From Roseibacillus ishigakijimensis (GTDB lineage Bacteria; Verrucomicrobiota; Verrucomicrobiia; Verrucomicrobiales; Akkermansiaceae), in the NCBI RefSeq assembly GCF_016595415.1, contig NZ_JAENIO010000044.1:1-34621 (forward strand): a stretch of 34,621 nt of DNA, read 5' to 3'. A model generated the notes under the pieces. It saw nothing but the letters and a program-made list of their open reading frames with translations, was not told the origin of the DNA and made no database searches. Made by a program: the position numbers and the translations under genes. Shown here one piece after another: positions 19,771-27,692 of the stretch; position 1 is the stretch's first letter, and the number at the start of each line of letters is the position of its first letter.

Positions 19771-22535
19771 GATTCGCTGGGTAGGGGCAGGGTGATGGCG
19801 ACTGTGGTGCCGCAGCCGGGCTCGCTCTCCAGGTGAAGTTGCCCGCCGCAATCAGTCATCCGGGTGCGCATATTTTTCAGACCATCTCCCAGTGAAGCCT
19901 GGCCGCCTTCGAATCCTTTGCCGTCATCGGCAATGTGGATGTGGAGGTTTTGGTCGGCAAAGGAAATGGTTAAGGTGACTTTAGTGGCATTGCCGTGTTT
20001 GACCGCGTTGTTGATGGCTTCGCGGGCAGTGAGGAGAATGTTGTGACGTCGTCGGGGACCGATGGTGGCCTCCGGTATGGTTTGGGGAATGTGGGTTTGG
20101 AGCGGAATGGCAACGACCTTGAGAAATTCCCGGGCAAAGAAGGCGAGATACTCCACCAGAGAGCGGAGACTGTCTTGGCTGGGATTGGTGGCCCAGACGA
20201 TTTCATCGAGAGTTCCCACCGCCCGCTTGGCCTTGATAGAAAGTTGCTCCAGCGGGCGTGGGCCCGAGGGGAGGACTTTCTCTCTTTTGGCCAGATCAGA
20301 CAGAATGGAAAGTTCAGTCAAACTGGCTCCGAGGTCGTCATGCAGATCGCGGGAGATGCGGGAGCGCTCATCCTCGAGGGCCCGCTCGAGCTGGATGATG
20401 GCGAGTCGGCGTTTGTGGCGGCGGCGGGCCAAGAGCCACCCCACGGCGAGGACAAAGAGGGCCAGCAGGCTGGCGGAGAGGGTGACAAACCAGCCTGTTT
20501 CCCAGAAATGGGGGCGGACTTCGACCGAAAGGACGGCTGGACGGGGAAGGGCAGAGCCATCGGCATTGATTGCGGTCACTTCCAGCCGGTAACGGCCGGG
20601 GGGAACAGCCGCATAGGTCACCTCCCGCTGGGGACCGAGCAGTTGGGGGTGGGGCTCAAGACCCGCGAGTCGCACGCGGTAGGACACTTCCTCCGGTGCA
20701 CTCAGACTGACCCCGGTAAAGCGGAATCCCAGGCTGCTACGTCCAGGGCCGGCCTGGAGAGGGTGGGCGCCCGGAATAGGCTGGGGAACGCCATTGACCA
20801 TCACGGGAGAGAAGTGGACATGGGGAGGCGTGCGGTTGAATACGAGGGTCTCCGGCTGCACTTGAGCCAGCCCCGCCGTGGTTGTGAACCAGATCGAACC
20901 ATCGGGAAGATCGAAGACCGCAGGCTGCCCTCCTCCCGTGCATTCGCGGGTCAACATCCCGTCATCTCGGTCGAAGCGGAGCCAAACTGGCCGGGGGCGA
21001 TGAGGAGGCATCGATTCCAACAAGGCCGAACGCGAGACCCGGAGGATACCGCCCAACGAGCCGAGCCAGAAAGCGTCCTCTCCCTGCAATCTCAGCCCGG
21101 TGAGACGCTTGTCCGGGAGCCCCGAGGCGCGACCAAAGTGATGGGTGTGACCATTTTTCCACACATACAATCCCGAACGAATGGTCGTGAACCAGACCTC
21201 CCGGGGAGAATACACGAGGATGGACGATATTTGAGGGTTGGGCACTTCTCCCACTGTGGCCAGGAGGTGAAATTTCTTGCCGTCGTAGTGGAACAGTCTT
21301 CCGTCGCGAGTGCCGAGGAAGAGCCCTCCCTCCTTGTCGGCAGTGAGGGTGAAGATGTCCCCTTCTTCCCCGGGGAGGTCAGGTCCCAGATTGACCACCG
21401 AATCGCCATCCCAGCGGAACAGGTTGCGCCGGCCAGCCAGCCAGATATTTCCTGCGCTTTCCTCCGCCAAGGCATGGATTTTTCCCATCCCGGGCACGCG
21501 GCGAAAGACCGCTTCAAAGTCGTTCAGGGATTCATCCCATTGAAAGACCGAGGCATTGCGCGAGGCGAACCAGAGTCGTCCTTGGCTATCTTCCAGCATG
21601 CTGACCACCACTCGTTCGGAGCCACTGGTGATGAGGGGCTGGGGAATGATGCGACCGTCTTGAATCCGCTCGACACTGCCTTCCGCCAACCCCAGCCACC
21701 ATTCTCCCGCCCGGGTGCGGAGTGCGGAGACCACTGCTTTCTGATAGGGCCCTTCCGCCGTGGTGAGCGCCGTCACTCTTTGTGGACGCACTCGCACCAG
21801 ACCTTGGCTGCGGCTGGCAATCCAGAGGTTGCCTTCCAAGTCCTCTAAGAAATCGCGTGCGAGGAGGTTGTTGTCGAACTCGTCCACTTCTCCACGGTGT
21901 TGGCCGCTTGCATTTTGAAACTGCAGGGCCCCTTGGTTCACGGACCAAAGGTCTCCTCGGCGGGTGGTCAACTGCGTGGGTGGAAGGGTATTGTCCGCAC
22001 GCCCTCGGGCCAAGGACTGGAGCCGATCTTTGTCGTTGCTGGCTTTGAGCTGGCTGCTTGGTTGCTCCACCATCCGGGCGGTTTCTCCATCCCAGTGCCA
22101 AAGCTGTTCCCTGCGGACGAAATAGGTGTTTTCCTGATGATGGAAAAGTCGGGTGATCCGGCCTGAGTCGCCGTGCTCGTAGTCTTCGATTTCGCACACG
22201 AGGCTGTCCCCCTGGAGCCGAAAAAGGCCGTGCCGATTGGTCGAGAGCCAGACTTCCCCGTGGCCCGGGGTAAAGACGCGAAAAAAATCGAGCGGACGGC
22301 CCTGCCAGTCACCGCTTGCTGGAATGGTCGTGAATTCCAAGCCGTCGAAGCGCTCCAAACCTTCAGCGGTCGCGATCCAGAGATAACCGTCTTGGGTTTG
22401 GCCCAGGGACCGGACGATGCCACCCGCCAAGCCTTCATCGGCCTTCCAAGTGCGAACCAGAAAGCGGGCGCTCTTCTCCGTCTCCACCGCTCCGAGCGCG
22501 GTCGTGAGGGCGAGAAGGAGGCACAGAATCTTCAT
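19767..22535 (-). CDS. Two-component propeller sensor histidine kinase
   Basis: This 922-residue kinase has a signal peptide (MKILCLLLALTTALGAVE) and a large periplasmic region of beta-propeller repeats (~25-580, repeated 'G-x-L/I-W-x-A/G-T/S' blades such as DGYLWIATAEGLERFDG and EGNLWIASRSQGLVRV). A Y_Y_Y-type domain follows (~595-675, ending RYRLEVTAINADG), then one membrane helix (~682-704). The HisKA_3 dimerisation domain carries RISRDLHDDLGASL (phosphorylated His732), and the C-terminal ATPase has an N-box (EAINNAVKHG, ~839-848) and DDGKGF (~870-875). This architecture resembles the sensors of polysaccharide-use systems in Bacteroidota, but here the HisKA_3/NarL type is used. The ligand is unknown; it is coupled to the regulator at 19114. 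Confidence 0.95.
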   Translation of the reverse strand: MKILCLLLALTTALGAVETEKSARFLVRTWKADEGLAGGIVRSLGQTQDGYLWIATAEGLERFDGLEFTTIPASGDWQGRPLDFFRVFTPGHGEVWLSTNRHGLFRLQGDSLVCEIEDYEHGDSGRITRLFHHQENTYFVRREQLWHWDGETARMVEQPSSQLKASNDKDRLQSLARGRADNTLPPTQLTTRRGDLWSVNQGALQFQNASGQHRGEVDEFDNNLLARDFLEDLEGNLWIASRSQGLVRVRPQRVTALTTAEGPYQKAVVSALRTRAGEWWLGLAEGSVERIQDGRIIPQPLITSGSERVVVSMLEDSQGRLWFASRNASVFQWDESLNDFEAVFRRVPGMGKIHALAEESAGNIWLAGRRNLFRWDGDSVVNLGPDLPGEEGDIFTLTADKEGGLFLGTRDGRLFHYDGKKFHLLATVGEVPNPQISSILVYSPREVWFTTIRSGLYVWKNGHTHHFGRASGLPDKRLTGLRLQGEDAFWLGSLGGILRVSRSALLESMPPHRPRPVWLRFDRDDGMLTRECTGGGQPAVFDLPDGSIWFTTTAGLAQVQPETLVFNRTPPHVHFSPVMVNGVPQPIPGAHPLQAGPGRSSLGFRFTGVSLSAPEEVSYRVRLAGLEPHPQLLGPQREVTYAAVPPGRYRLEVTAINADGSALPRPAVLSVEVRPHFWETGWFVTLSASLLALFVLAVGWLLARRRHKRRLAIIQLERALEDERSRISRDLHDDLGASLTELSILSDLAKREKVLPSGPRPLEQLSIKAKRAVGTLDEIVWATNPSQDSLRSLVEYLAFFAREFLKVVAIPLQTHIPQTIPEATIGPRRRHNILLTAREAINNAVKHGNATKVTLTISFADQNLHIHIADDGKGFEGGQASLGDGLKNMRTRMTDCGGQLHLESEPGCGTTVAITLPLPSES

Positions 22536-22621
22536 GGCAGTCTTTCCATGCTAGGAGACTCGCGCTTCTTCCGGCGAGGAAATCTTCTAGTCCGTGTGGA
22601 GTAAGCTCCAAAAATTTTTCC

Positions 22622-23158
22622 TCAAGCCTGGTCGTGACCGTAGAAGTAGCGGGCGGACTCGATGATGCCGGCCGTGATTTCGGAAAAGCTCAGGCTGGTG
22701 GTCTCCAGGGTGAGATGGGCGGCGTCTTGATAGAGGGCGTTGCGCTGCTGGAGCAAGTCGCGGATGGTGCCGAGGGGGTCTTCGGTTTGCAGGAGGGGGC
22801 GTTCCTTGTTGCGGGAGGTGCGCTCGAGGATGGTCTCGGGCTGGGCCACGAGCCAGACCACGAAGCCAAGCTCGCGCAGGAGGCGGCGGTTTTCTTCCCG
22901 CAATACGGTGCCGCCACCGGTGGCAATGATGCGTTTGTGGCATTTGTCGGCGGTCAGGGAGGTGAGCACTTCCGTTTCCAAGTCGCGGAAGTGGTTCTCT
23001 CCCTCGCTGGCAAAGATGTCGGCGATGGGGCGCTTTTGCTGGGCGATGATGCGGGCGTCGGTGTCGATGAGCGGGTAGCCGAGAGCCTTGGAGAGCTGCC
23101 GACCGATGGTCGACTTCCCCGTGCCCATGAAACCAACTAAGATGAGATTCTTTAGCAT
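22622..23158 (-). CDS. aroK: Shikimate kinase
   Basis: This enzyme phosphorylates shikimate at O3 in the chorismate (aromatic amino acid) pathway. The ATG at 23158 gives 178 residues with the P-loop GFMGTGKST at residues 9-17, immediately after a first beta strand, as in all shikimate kinases; the longer open frame adds only Arg/Pro-rich residues. Asp34 (in DTDARI) and Arg58 (in FRDLE) are shikimate-binding positions, followed by the GGGT loop (81-84) and the lid arginine in ERPLL. It is upstream of the kinase gene on the same strand with an 86-base gap, and divergent from the Sua5/TsaC gene. Confidence 0.94.
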   Translation of the reverse strand: MLKNLILVGFMGTGKSTIGRQLSKALGYPLIDTDARIIAQQKRPIADIFASEGENHFRDLETEVLTSLTADKCHKRIIATGGGTVLREENRRLLRELGFVVWLVAQPETILERTSRNKERPLLQTEDPLGTIRDLLQQRNALYQDAAHLTLETTSLSFSEITAGIIESARYFYGHDQA

Positions 23159-23272
23159 CCGCGTCCGCACCCTAACCAAGGGCACCGGCAATCGAAACCA
23201 AAAACAGCGGGATGAGGGGCGGGAAGGCGAATCGGCCATTGAAAAAGGCGCTTCGCCTCGCTAACCAAGGCC

Positions 23273-24289
23273 ATGGAAACACGGGTCGAGGTAGCGGATT
23301 TCGAGGATTGGCGCGATTTGGCAACGGAGGCGGCGGAGCTCTTGCAAGCGGGCGAAGTGGTCGCCTTGCCCACGGAGACGGTTTATGGGTTGGCCGCCGA
23401 TGCCCTCAATGAAGAGGCGGTGGCCAAGGTCTTTGCGGTGAAGGGGCGCCCCTCCTACGATCCCCTGATTGTCCATCTCGGCAGCTGGCGGGACCTTGCC
23501 AAAGTGGCGGAAATTCCGGCTGAGATCGAAGACACGGTGCGCACCTTGACCAAGGAATATTGGCCGGGGCCCTTGACCGTCGTTCTCCCCAAGAAGGAGG
23601 GTGTCCCGGAAGCGGTCACCGCCGGATTGCCCACGGTGGCGGTGCGGGTGAGCGCCCACGAGGTGATGCGCGAGGTGGCCAAGCAAGTGGGGCCCATCGC
23701 GGCTCCAAGCGCAAATCTCTTTGGCCGCATCAGCCCGACCAGCGCGGCGGCAGTGGTCAGCGAGCTGGGGGGCAAGATTCCCCTCGTGGTCGATGGCGGG
23801 GCGTGCCGCGAAGGTCTCGAGAGCACCATTATCAAGATCGAGCCGGGCGAAAAGAAGCCCCTGATTACCATTCTGCGGCCGGGACCGATCACCCGGGAGG
23901 AGTTGCGGAAATTTGGCACCGTCAAGAAGGCGCGTCCGGCCAAGGGAGAGACAAAAGTGGAGGTTCCGGGCCAACTGGACAGTCACTACGCGCCCAATGC
24001 CCGGGTGCGGATTCTGGAGAAAAACGAGGAATTTGTGCCCGAGGAGGGCAAGAGCTATGCTCTGCTCTCCTACCGCGGCGATAGCAAATGGGAGGACGCC
24101 CACGAGTGGGTGGCGCAGGACGCGCTCAGCCCGGGTAGCGGCAAGCTGGCCGAGGCGGGGGTGCGGCTCTTTTTCCTCCTGCGTCAGCTCGATGAAGCCG
24201 GACCGGATGTGATTCTGGTGGAAGCGGTGAGCGAGACCGGGGTGGGCGTGGCCCTCATGGACCGCTTGCGCCGCGCGGCCAGCAAGTGA
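23273..24289 (+). CDS. tsaC: Threonylcarbamoyl-AMP synthase, Sua5 type
   Basis: This enzyme makes threonylcarbamoyl-AMP from threonine, bicarbonate and ATP for the t6A37 modification of ANN-decoding tRNAs. The 338-residue length marks it as the two-domain Sua5 form. The N-terminal YrdC domain (~10-195) contains PTETVYGLAADA, the KGRP substrate motif (Lys57, Arg59), the WPGPLTVVL segment and the APSAN motif. The linker PGQLDSHYAPN (~229-240) joins it to the smaller Sua5 C-terminal domain (~240-338). An AAGG precedes the ATG closely. It is a near-universal core gene; its neighbour tilS (at the other end of the window) also modifies tRNA but is not linked. Confidence 0.93.
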   Translation: METRVEVADFEDWRDLATEAAELLQAGEVVALPTETVYGLAADALNEEAVAKVFAVKGRPSYDPLIVHLGSWRDLAKVAEIPAEIEDTVRTLTKEYWPGPLTVVLPKKEGVPEAVTAGLPTVAVRVSAHEVMREVAKQVGPIAAPSANLFGRISPTSAAAVVSELGGKIPLVVDGGACREGLESTIIKIEPGEKKPLITILRPGPITREELRKFGTVKKARPAKGETKVEVPGQLDSHYAPNARVRILEKNEEFVPEEGKSYALLSYRGDSKWEDAHEWVAQDALSPGSGKLAEAGVRLFFLLRQLDEAGPDVILVEAVSETGVGVALMDRLRRAASK

Positions 24290-24314
24290 GGGCCAGTCGC
24301 AAGTCTTTGCCAGA

Positions 24315-24348
24315 TTGACTTCTCCGAAAAAGTGGACAAATATTGTCC
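24315..24348 (+). promoter_or_regulatory. Promoter with embedded operator palindrome of the toxin-antitoxin operon
   Basis: A TTGACT box (24315-24320) is followed after 17 bases by AAATAT (24338-24343), a plausible -10. The -10 lies inside a perfect inverted repeat GGACAA-ATA-TTGTCC (24334-24348). The palindrome ends two bases before the antitoxin ATG, so transcription would begin at or next to the start codon, giving a leaderless message. Autoregulation by the antitoxin is the expected use. Confidence 0.6.
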
Positions 24349-24350
24349 CC

Positions 24351-24623
24351 ATGAAAACGGTGACCGTGCGGGACTTGCGCAACAACTTCGCCAAGGTGGA
24401 GGCCTGGTTGGCGGAAGGAGAGCCCATCCGGGTGGAAAAACGGGGCAAGCCGGTGGCCTACCTGTCGACGGAAGCTCCCGAGTCGGGGGGGGAGGCTGGA
24501 AAGCGGGTCCTGCCGGACTTCGAGGCGCGTTTGCAGCGCTTGTGGGGGAATCGGGTCTTTACCGAGGAAGAAGTGGAAGCGATGCGGGAGGCAGAGGAGA
24601 AGAACCCTTTTGAAGTTTTCTGA
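24351..24623 (+). CDS. Antitoxin of the Phd/YefM (prevent-host-death) type
   Basis: This 90-residue protein has the Phd/YefM N-terminal DNA-binding fold: MKTVTVRDLRNNFAKVEAWL, then EPIRVEKRGKPVAYL. The C-terminal part (~50-90) is acidic and probably disordered until it wraps the toxin. The ATG at 24351 is preferred to upstream codons because it begins the conserved 'M-K-x-V-x-V-R-D-L-R' start. The toxin ATG follows directly after the stop codon, so the two are translated together. The palindrome just upstream fits autorepression by this protein, with or without the toxin. Confidence 0.88.
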   Translation: MKTVTVRDLRNNFAKVEAWLAEGEPIRVEKRGKPVAYLSTEAPESGGEAGKRVLPDFEARLQRLWGNRVFTEEEVEAMREAEEKNPFEVF

Positions 24624-25076
24624 ATGAGGGTGTATCCGGATACCTCTTTCCTGTGCTCCCTCTACCGCAAACAGGTTCATACCCCTGTTGCCCTGTCCTA
24701 TGTTCGGAGCCAGACCGAGCCCATTCTGGTGTCGTCTTTTCTCGTGCTCGAGTTTCGGCAGTCGGTGCGCCTGCAGGGATGGATCCACGAGCGCAATCCC
24801 AGCCAGGGGTTTTCCCTATTCGAGACCGACGGCATGTTGCGGGATTTTCAGTCCGATCTGCGGACCGGAATCTGGAAAATGGTCAGCCCCGACTGGGCGG
24901 AGGTCCACCAGCTGGGCGAGGCCATCAGCCGCAAGCACACCGCGGTCAGTGGCAATCGCCTGGTCGATATCCTTCATCTGGCCACGGCCCTGCACTTGGG
25001 ATGTGAGACCTTTCTTTCCTTTGACAAACGCCAGCAGGCTCTGGCTACCGCAGAAGGGCTGCGGTTGGGAGTTTGA
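24624..25076 (+). CDS. PIN-domain ribonuclease toxin (VapC-like)
   Basis: This 150-residue PIN-domain nuclease is the likely toxin of the pair. The four acidic metal-binding positions are visible: Asp6 (YPDTSFL), Glu43 (VLEFRQ), Asp115 (RLVDILHLA) and Asp134 (LSFDKRQ). Typical VapC targets are initiator tRNA, other tRNAs or the sarcin-ricin loop of 23S rRNA; the target here is not deducible. Gene order is antitoxin first, with no intergenic base. Pairing of a Phd-type antitoxin with a PIN toxin is common. All catalytic residues are present, so the toxin is probably active. Confidence 0.9.
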   Translation: MRVYPDTSFLCSLYRKQVHTPVALSYVRSQTEPILVSSFLVLEFRQSVRLQGWIHERNPSQGFSLFETDGMLRDFQSDLRTGIWKMVSPDWAEVHQLGEAISRKHTAVSGNRLVDILHLATALHLGCETFLSFDKRQQALATAEGLRLGV

Positions 25077-25139
25077 AACGCAATTTTAGTGCGATAAAGG
25101 CTTGCGGGTGGCTAAATTGTGCTGCAAGTTTTTGGCGTT

Positions 25140-26360
25140 ATGATTTTTCGCACGGCGACTGCGCTTTCGATGGTGGTGATGGGTTCCGCCCAGGCGGACT
25201 GGGAGCTCTATGACCGGGAGGACTGGTTGTCCTTTGCGGCCCACCTCCGCGTAGTGGGTGCGGCGGGCGGAGGCGACTTCGAGGAATTGGCGGCCCACGC
25301 CCACGATCCCAACCGGGACCTGTCCCTGCAGGGCATTGAGTTTGCGACCAGTATGCGGCTTAACGATCACGTTCACGGTTTTACGACTTTCAATGTCTTC
25401 CGCAGCCTGGACGATGACCTGGATGTGGATTGGGAAGAGGGTTTCTTGAAGTTCGCCGATCTTCCCGGGGGCTTCGAAGTGCGCGGCGGCCGTTACCTCA
25501 ATCGTTTTGGCGGGCAGAACTCCACCCACTTGCATGGGTGGGATTTTGTCGATGCCAACCTGGTGACGGCGGCTTTTCTCGGTGACCACGGGCTGGCTAC
25601 CGAGGGGGCGGAGGTCAGTTGGATTTGGGAAGGCCCGGTGACTTCAGCTTTCTCCTTCTCCTTTGGCAACGCGCTGGGTCATTCCCATGGTCATGACGAG
25701 CACGAGGAGCATGAGCATGAGGAAGAAGAGCACGAGGAGGCGGAACACGAAGAGGAAGAGCACCACCACGAGCATGGCCATGGTGCTGGCGAGGAGGCTT
25801 TCTTCGATGACAATCTCTTCACCGGTCGCTGGCTGGTGCGCTGGGACTACAATGACTTTCATCGTCACGAGTTCGGCCTCAATGGCGGCTGGGGCGAGAA
25901 TGGTTACGGGCGCGATACCCAGCTTTACTCCGGCGATTACTACTACACCTATCGGGAAAATGGCCTCGAGCCCGGAGGACGTTTCCTGCGACTCGGCGCC
26001 GAGCTCTACTTCCGCGATGTCGAGTGGGCGCACGAGGAGGACGGGCATGCCGAGCGCGGCGATGCCGACCATTGGGGCGTGGTGGCCTCGGCCACATACG
26101 GCTTCGCCGAAAATTGGGAGGCCGGTCTGCGCTACGATTACATTGAGGGCGTGGAATCCGGCCCCGAGCCCGAAGAGACCATTTTCGCGGTGGAGGAGCG
26201 CCATCGCTACTCGGCGGCGCTGACCCGTCGCTTTCAGCTCGCGGAGGATTTTTCCGCTCTCGCCCGGCTGCAGGTGAATTTCGATGACCTGCCCGATGAG
26301 GACGAACAGAGTGTCTATCTCCAGCTCGGATTCGACTGGGGTGGACCGGAAGTTCGTTGA
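25140..26360 (+). CDS. Outer-membrane beta-barrel protein with His-rich loop (metal uptake)
   Basis: The 406-residue protein starts with a signal peptide (MIFRTATALSMVVMGSAQA). It consists mostly of alternating aromatic/charged strands typical of an outer-membrane porin (for example LFTGRWLVRWDYNDF, YYYTYRENGLEPGGRFLRLGAELYF and a last strand VYLQLGFDW). At ~180-217 it carries an extremely His/Glu-rich segment (repeated HEE/HEH), placed like an extracellular or plug loop that could collect zinc. It is the first gene of an operon with ABC transporter genes for zinc or manganese. It is too short for a TonB-dependent receptor (no plug domain), so a zinc porin is more likely. No clear Shine-Dalgarno sequence; a GTG at 25119 is an alternative start. 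Confidence 0.78.
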   Translation: MIFRTATALSMVVMGSAQADWELYDREDWLSFAAHLRVVGAAGGGDFEELAAHAHDPNRDLSLQGIEFATSMRLNDHVHGFTTFNVFRSLDDDLDVDWEEGFLKFADLPGGFEVRGGRYLNRFGGQNSTHLHGWDFVDANLVTAAFLGDHGLATEGAEVSWIWEGPVTSAFSFSFGNALGHSHGHDEHEEHEHEEEEHEEAEHEEEEHHHEHGHGAGEEAFFDDNLFTGRWLVRWDYNDFHRHEFGLNGGWGENGYGRDTQLYSGDYYYTYRENGLEPGGRFLRLGAELYFRDVEWAHEEDGHAERGDADHWGVVASATYGFAENWEAGLRYDYIEGVESGPEPEETIFAVEERHRYSAALTRRFQLAEDFSALARLQVNFDDLPDEDEQSVYLQLGFDWGGPEVR

Positions 26361-26391
26361 TTTCCCAACCCAAGACCCCAAATTCCCCCCT

Positions 26392-27267
26392 ATGAAAACA
26401 CTGATCACAACCCTCCTCGCCCTGTTGATGGGATGGGCCCAAGGCCAGCTGAAAGTGGCCAGCCTCCATCCCCTCATGGGCGATCTGGTCACTCAAGTCG
26501 GAGGCGAGCGTGTCTCCGTTCTCGCCATCGGCAAGCCCGGCTTCAACAGTCACACCTTTGCTCCCACCGCCCGCGATCTGCAGGCCATGGGGCAAGTCCA
26601 CCTCGTGGTCGCTTCCGGCAAAGGCTTGGAGCGCTACCTCCCGGCGGTGCAGGATGCCATCGGCTCCATTCCCATTCTCGAGGTCGGGCGTTCCATTCCT
26701 TCGCGCAGCATATCCGGGGGAGAGTCACTCTACGTGTGTTGCCCCGAGCATTCCCACGGCACGGTCGATCCCCATTGGTGGCACGACGTCAGCAATATGG
26801 AACGAGCGGTCAAGGTGGTGGAAAAGCAACTTGCCAAGATGGATCCGGAAGGAAAAATCTACTACAAAGCGCGTAGTCAAGAAATCCGCAAGCGCTACGA
26901 GCAGCTCGATCGCTGGGTGAAGGGGCAAATCGCCGCCATCCCCAAGGACCAGCGCAAGCTGGTCACCGCTCATGCCGCCTTTGGCTATTTTTGCGAAGCT
27001 TACAAAATGGAGCCGGTCTTTGTCCTTGGGCTGAGCGGCGACCACGAGGTGCCCGCGCAGGAGCTGGCCAAGGAAGTGGCGAAGTTGCAAAAAGAAGGCA
27101 TCAAGGCGGTCTTCCCCGAAACCAATTCCAATCCCAAGGTGCTGGCCCAGATCGCCCGGCAGGCCGGGGCCAAGGTGGGCAAGAAGCTGATCGCCGATGG
27201 AGCGGCGGCGAATTATGACCAAATGATGCAAGCCAATGTAGCTGCGATTGTGCAAGCCTTGCGCTGA
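26392..27267 (+). CDS. znuA: Zinc/manganese ABC transporter substrate-binding protein
   Basis: This 291-residue periplasmic binding protein belongs to the cluster A-I (ZnuA/TroA) family. The signal peptide is MKTLITTLLALLMGWAQG. Likely metal ligands are His54 (FNSHTFAPT), His128 (DPHWWHD), His194 (TAHAAFGYF) and Glu243 (FPETNSNP); a four-ligand site ending in Glu or Asp is typical. The long His loop of E. coli ZnuA is missing. Instead there is a short CCPEHSHG insert (116-123), and the His-rich segment is found in the outer-membrane protein encoded just upstream. The ATG at 26392 is chosen for the signal peptide; the upstream codons overlap the porin gene. Zinc is favoured by the His-rich partner, but manganese cannot be excluded. 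Confidence 0.88.
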   Translation: MKTLITTLLALLMGWAQGQLKVASLHPLMGDLVTQVGGERVSVLAIGKPGFNSHTFAPTARDLQAMGQVHLVVASGKGLERYLPAVQDAIGSIPILEVGRSIPSRSISGGESLYVCCPEHSHGTVDPHWWHDVSNMERAVKVVEKQLAKMDPEGKIYYKARSQEIRKRYEQLDRWVKGQIAAIPKDQRKLVTAHAAFGYFCEAYKMEPVFVLGLSGDHEVPAQELAKEVAKLQKEGIKAVFPETNSNPKVLAQIARQAGAKVGKKLIADGAAANYDQMMQANVAAIVQALR

Positions 27268-27692
27268 TGAGAGATGCTCCCCTGCGTGAGGGCCTGCTGT
27301 TGGCAGGCGGTCTCGCGCTTTTGATTTGGCCCCTGGTCCTCGTGACTGGTCAGGCCCAGGCTCCCGCGACCGAGGTGGTCGCGGTCGAGTCGTCTCAGGG
27401 CCAATGGATCACCGATGTCACGGTGCAGGCCGCCCATGCCTTCGACTGGATGGAGCTGCGCCGGGGTGAGGAGGTGCTCGGGCGCGTGGAGGGTCCTACG
27501 AAAGCGGGGGAGTTCGAGTGTCTCCTGGAACGTCATGGCGAGATTCTCATTGTCGCGGCCCAGTTTGTGGAAGGGAGTCCCGAAAGCGCCCTGAAGCTGG
27601 AGCTGTGGGCGGGAGCGATGCCGGAGGTGGTGCTCAATCTCTGGGGAGAGGGCGAAATTTTCGAAGAAGTGGAGGTCAAATTCCATGAGTGA
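27267..27692 (+). CDS. Small membrane-anchored or secreted protein of the metal operon
   Basis: I do not recognise this 141-residue protein. It begins with a short N-terminal region and one hydrophobic helix (~10-30, LLLAGGLALLIWPLVLVTG), then a predicted all-beta domain (~37-139) with many Val/Glu strands and no cysteine pair or His cluster. Its ATG overlaps the stop codon of the binding-protein gene by one base (TGATG), and its end overlaps the start of the ATPase gene by eight bases, so it is translationally coupled on both sides. Such tight embedding suggests a real role in the transporter, for example a metal chaperone or an accessory to the binding protein, but no sequence motif proves it. 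Confidence 0.78.
   Translation: MRDAPLREGLLLAGGLALLIWPLVLVTGQAQAPATEVVAVESSQGQWITDVTVQAAHAFDWMELRRGEEVLGRVEGPTKAGEFECLLERHGEILIVAAQFVEGSPESALKLELWAGAMPEVVLNLWGEGEIFEEVEVKFHE

Noticed and set aside
19995-21848. Long open frame (617 codons) on the plus strand
   Set aside because: It runs antisense through the propeller kinase gene, whose domains are all recognisable; the plus-strand translation has no domain, signal or ribosome-binding site. High-GC DNA creates such frames opposite real genes.
22612-22621. AAAAATTTTT palindrome after aroK
   Set aside because: It lies ahead of the kinase gene without a GC stem; a run of A/T next to the stop codon is not enough to call a terminator or operator.
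23242-23258. Small hairpin AGGCG-CTT-CGCCT next to an A-run, terminator-like on the minus strand
   Set aside because: Stem of five pairs only, no minus-strand gene ends there, and it lies upstream of aroK; chance or a weak leader structure is more likely.
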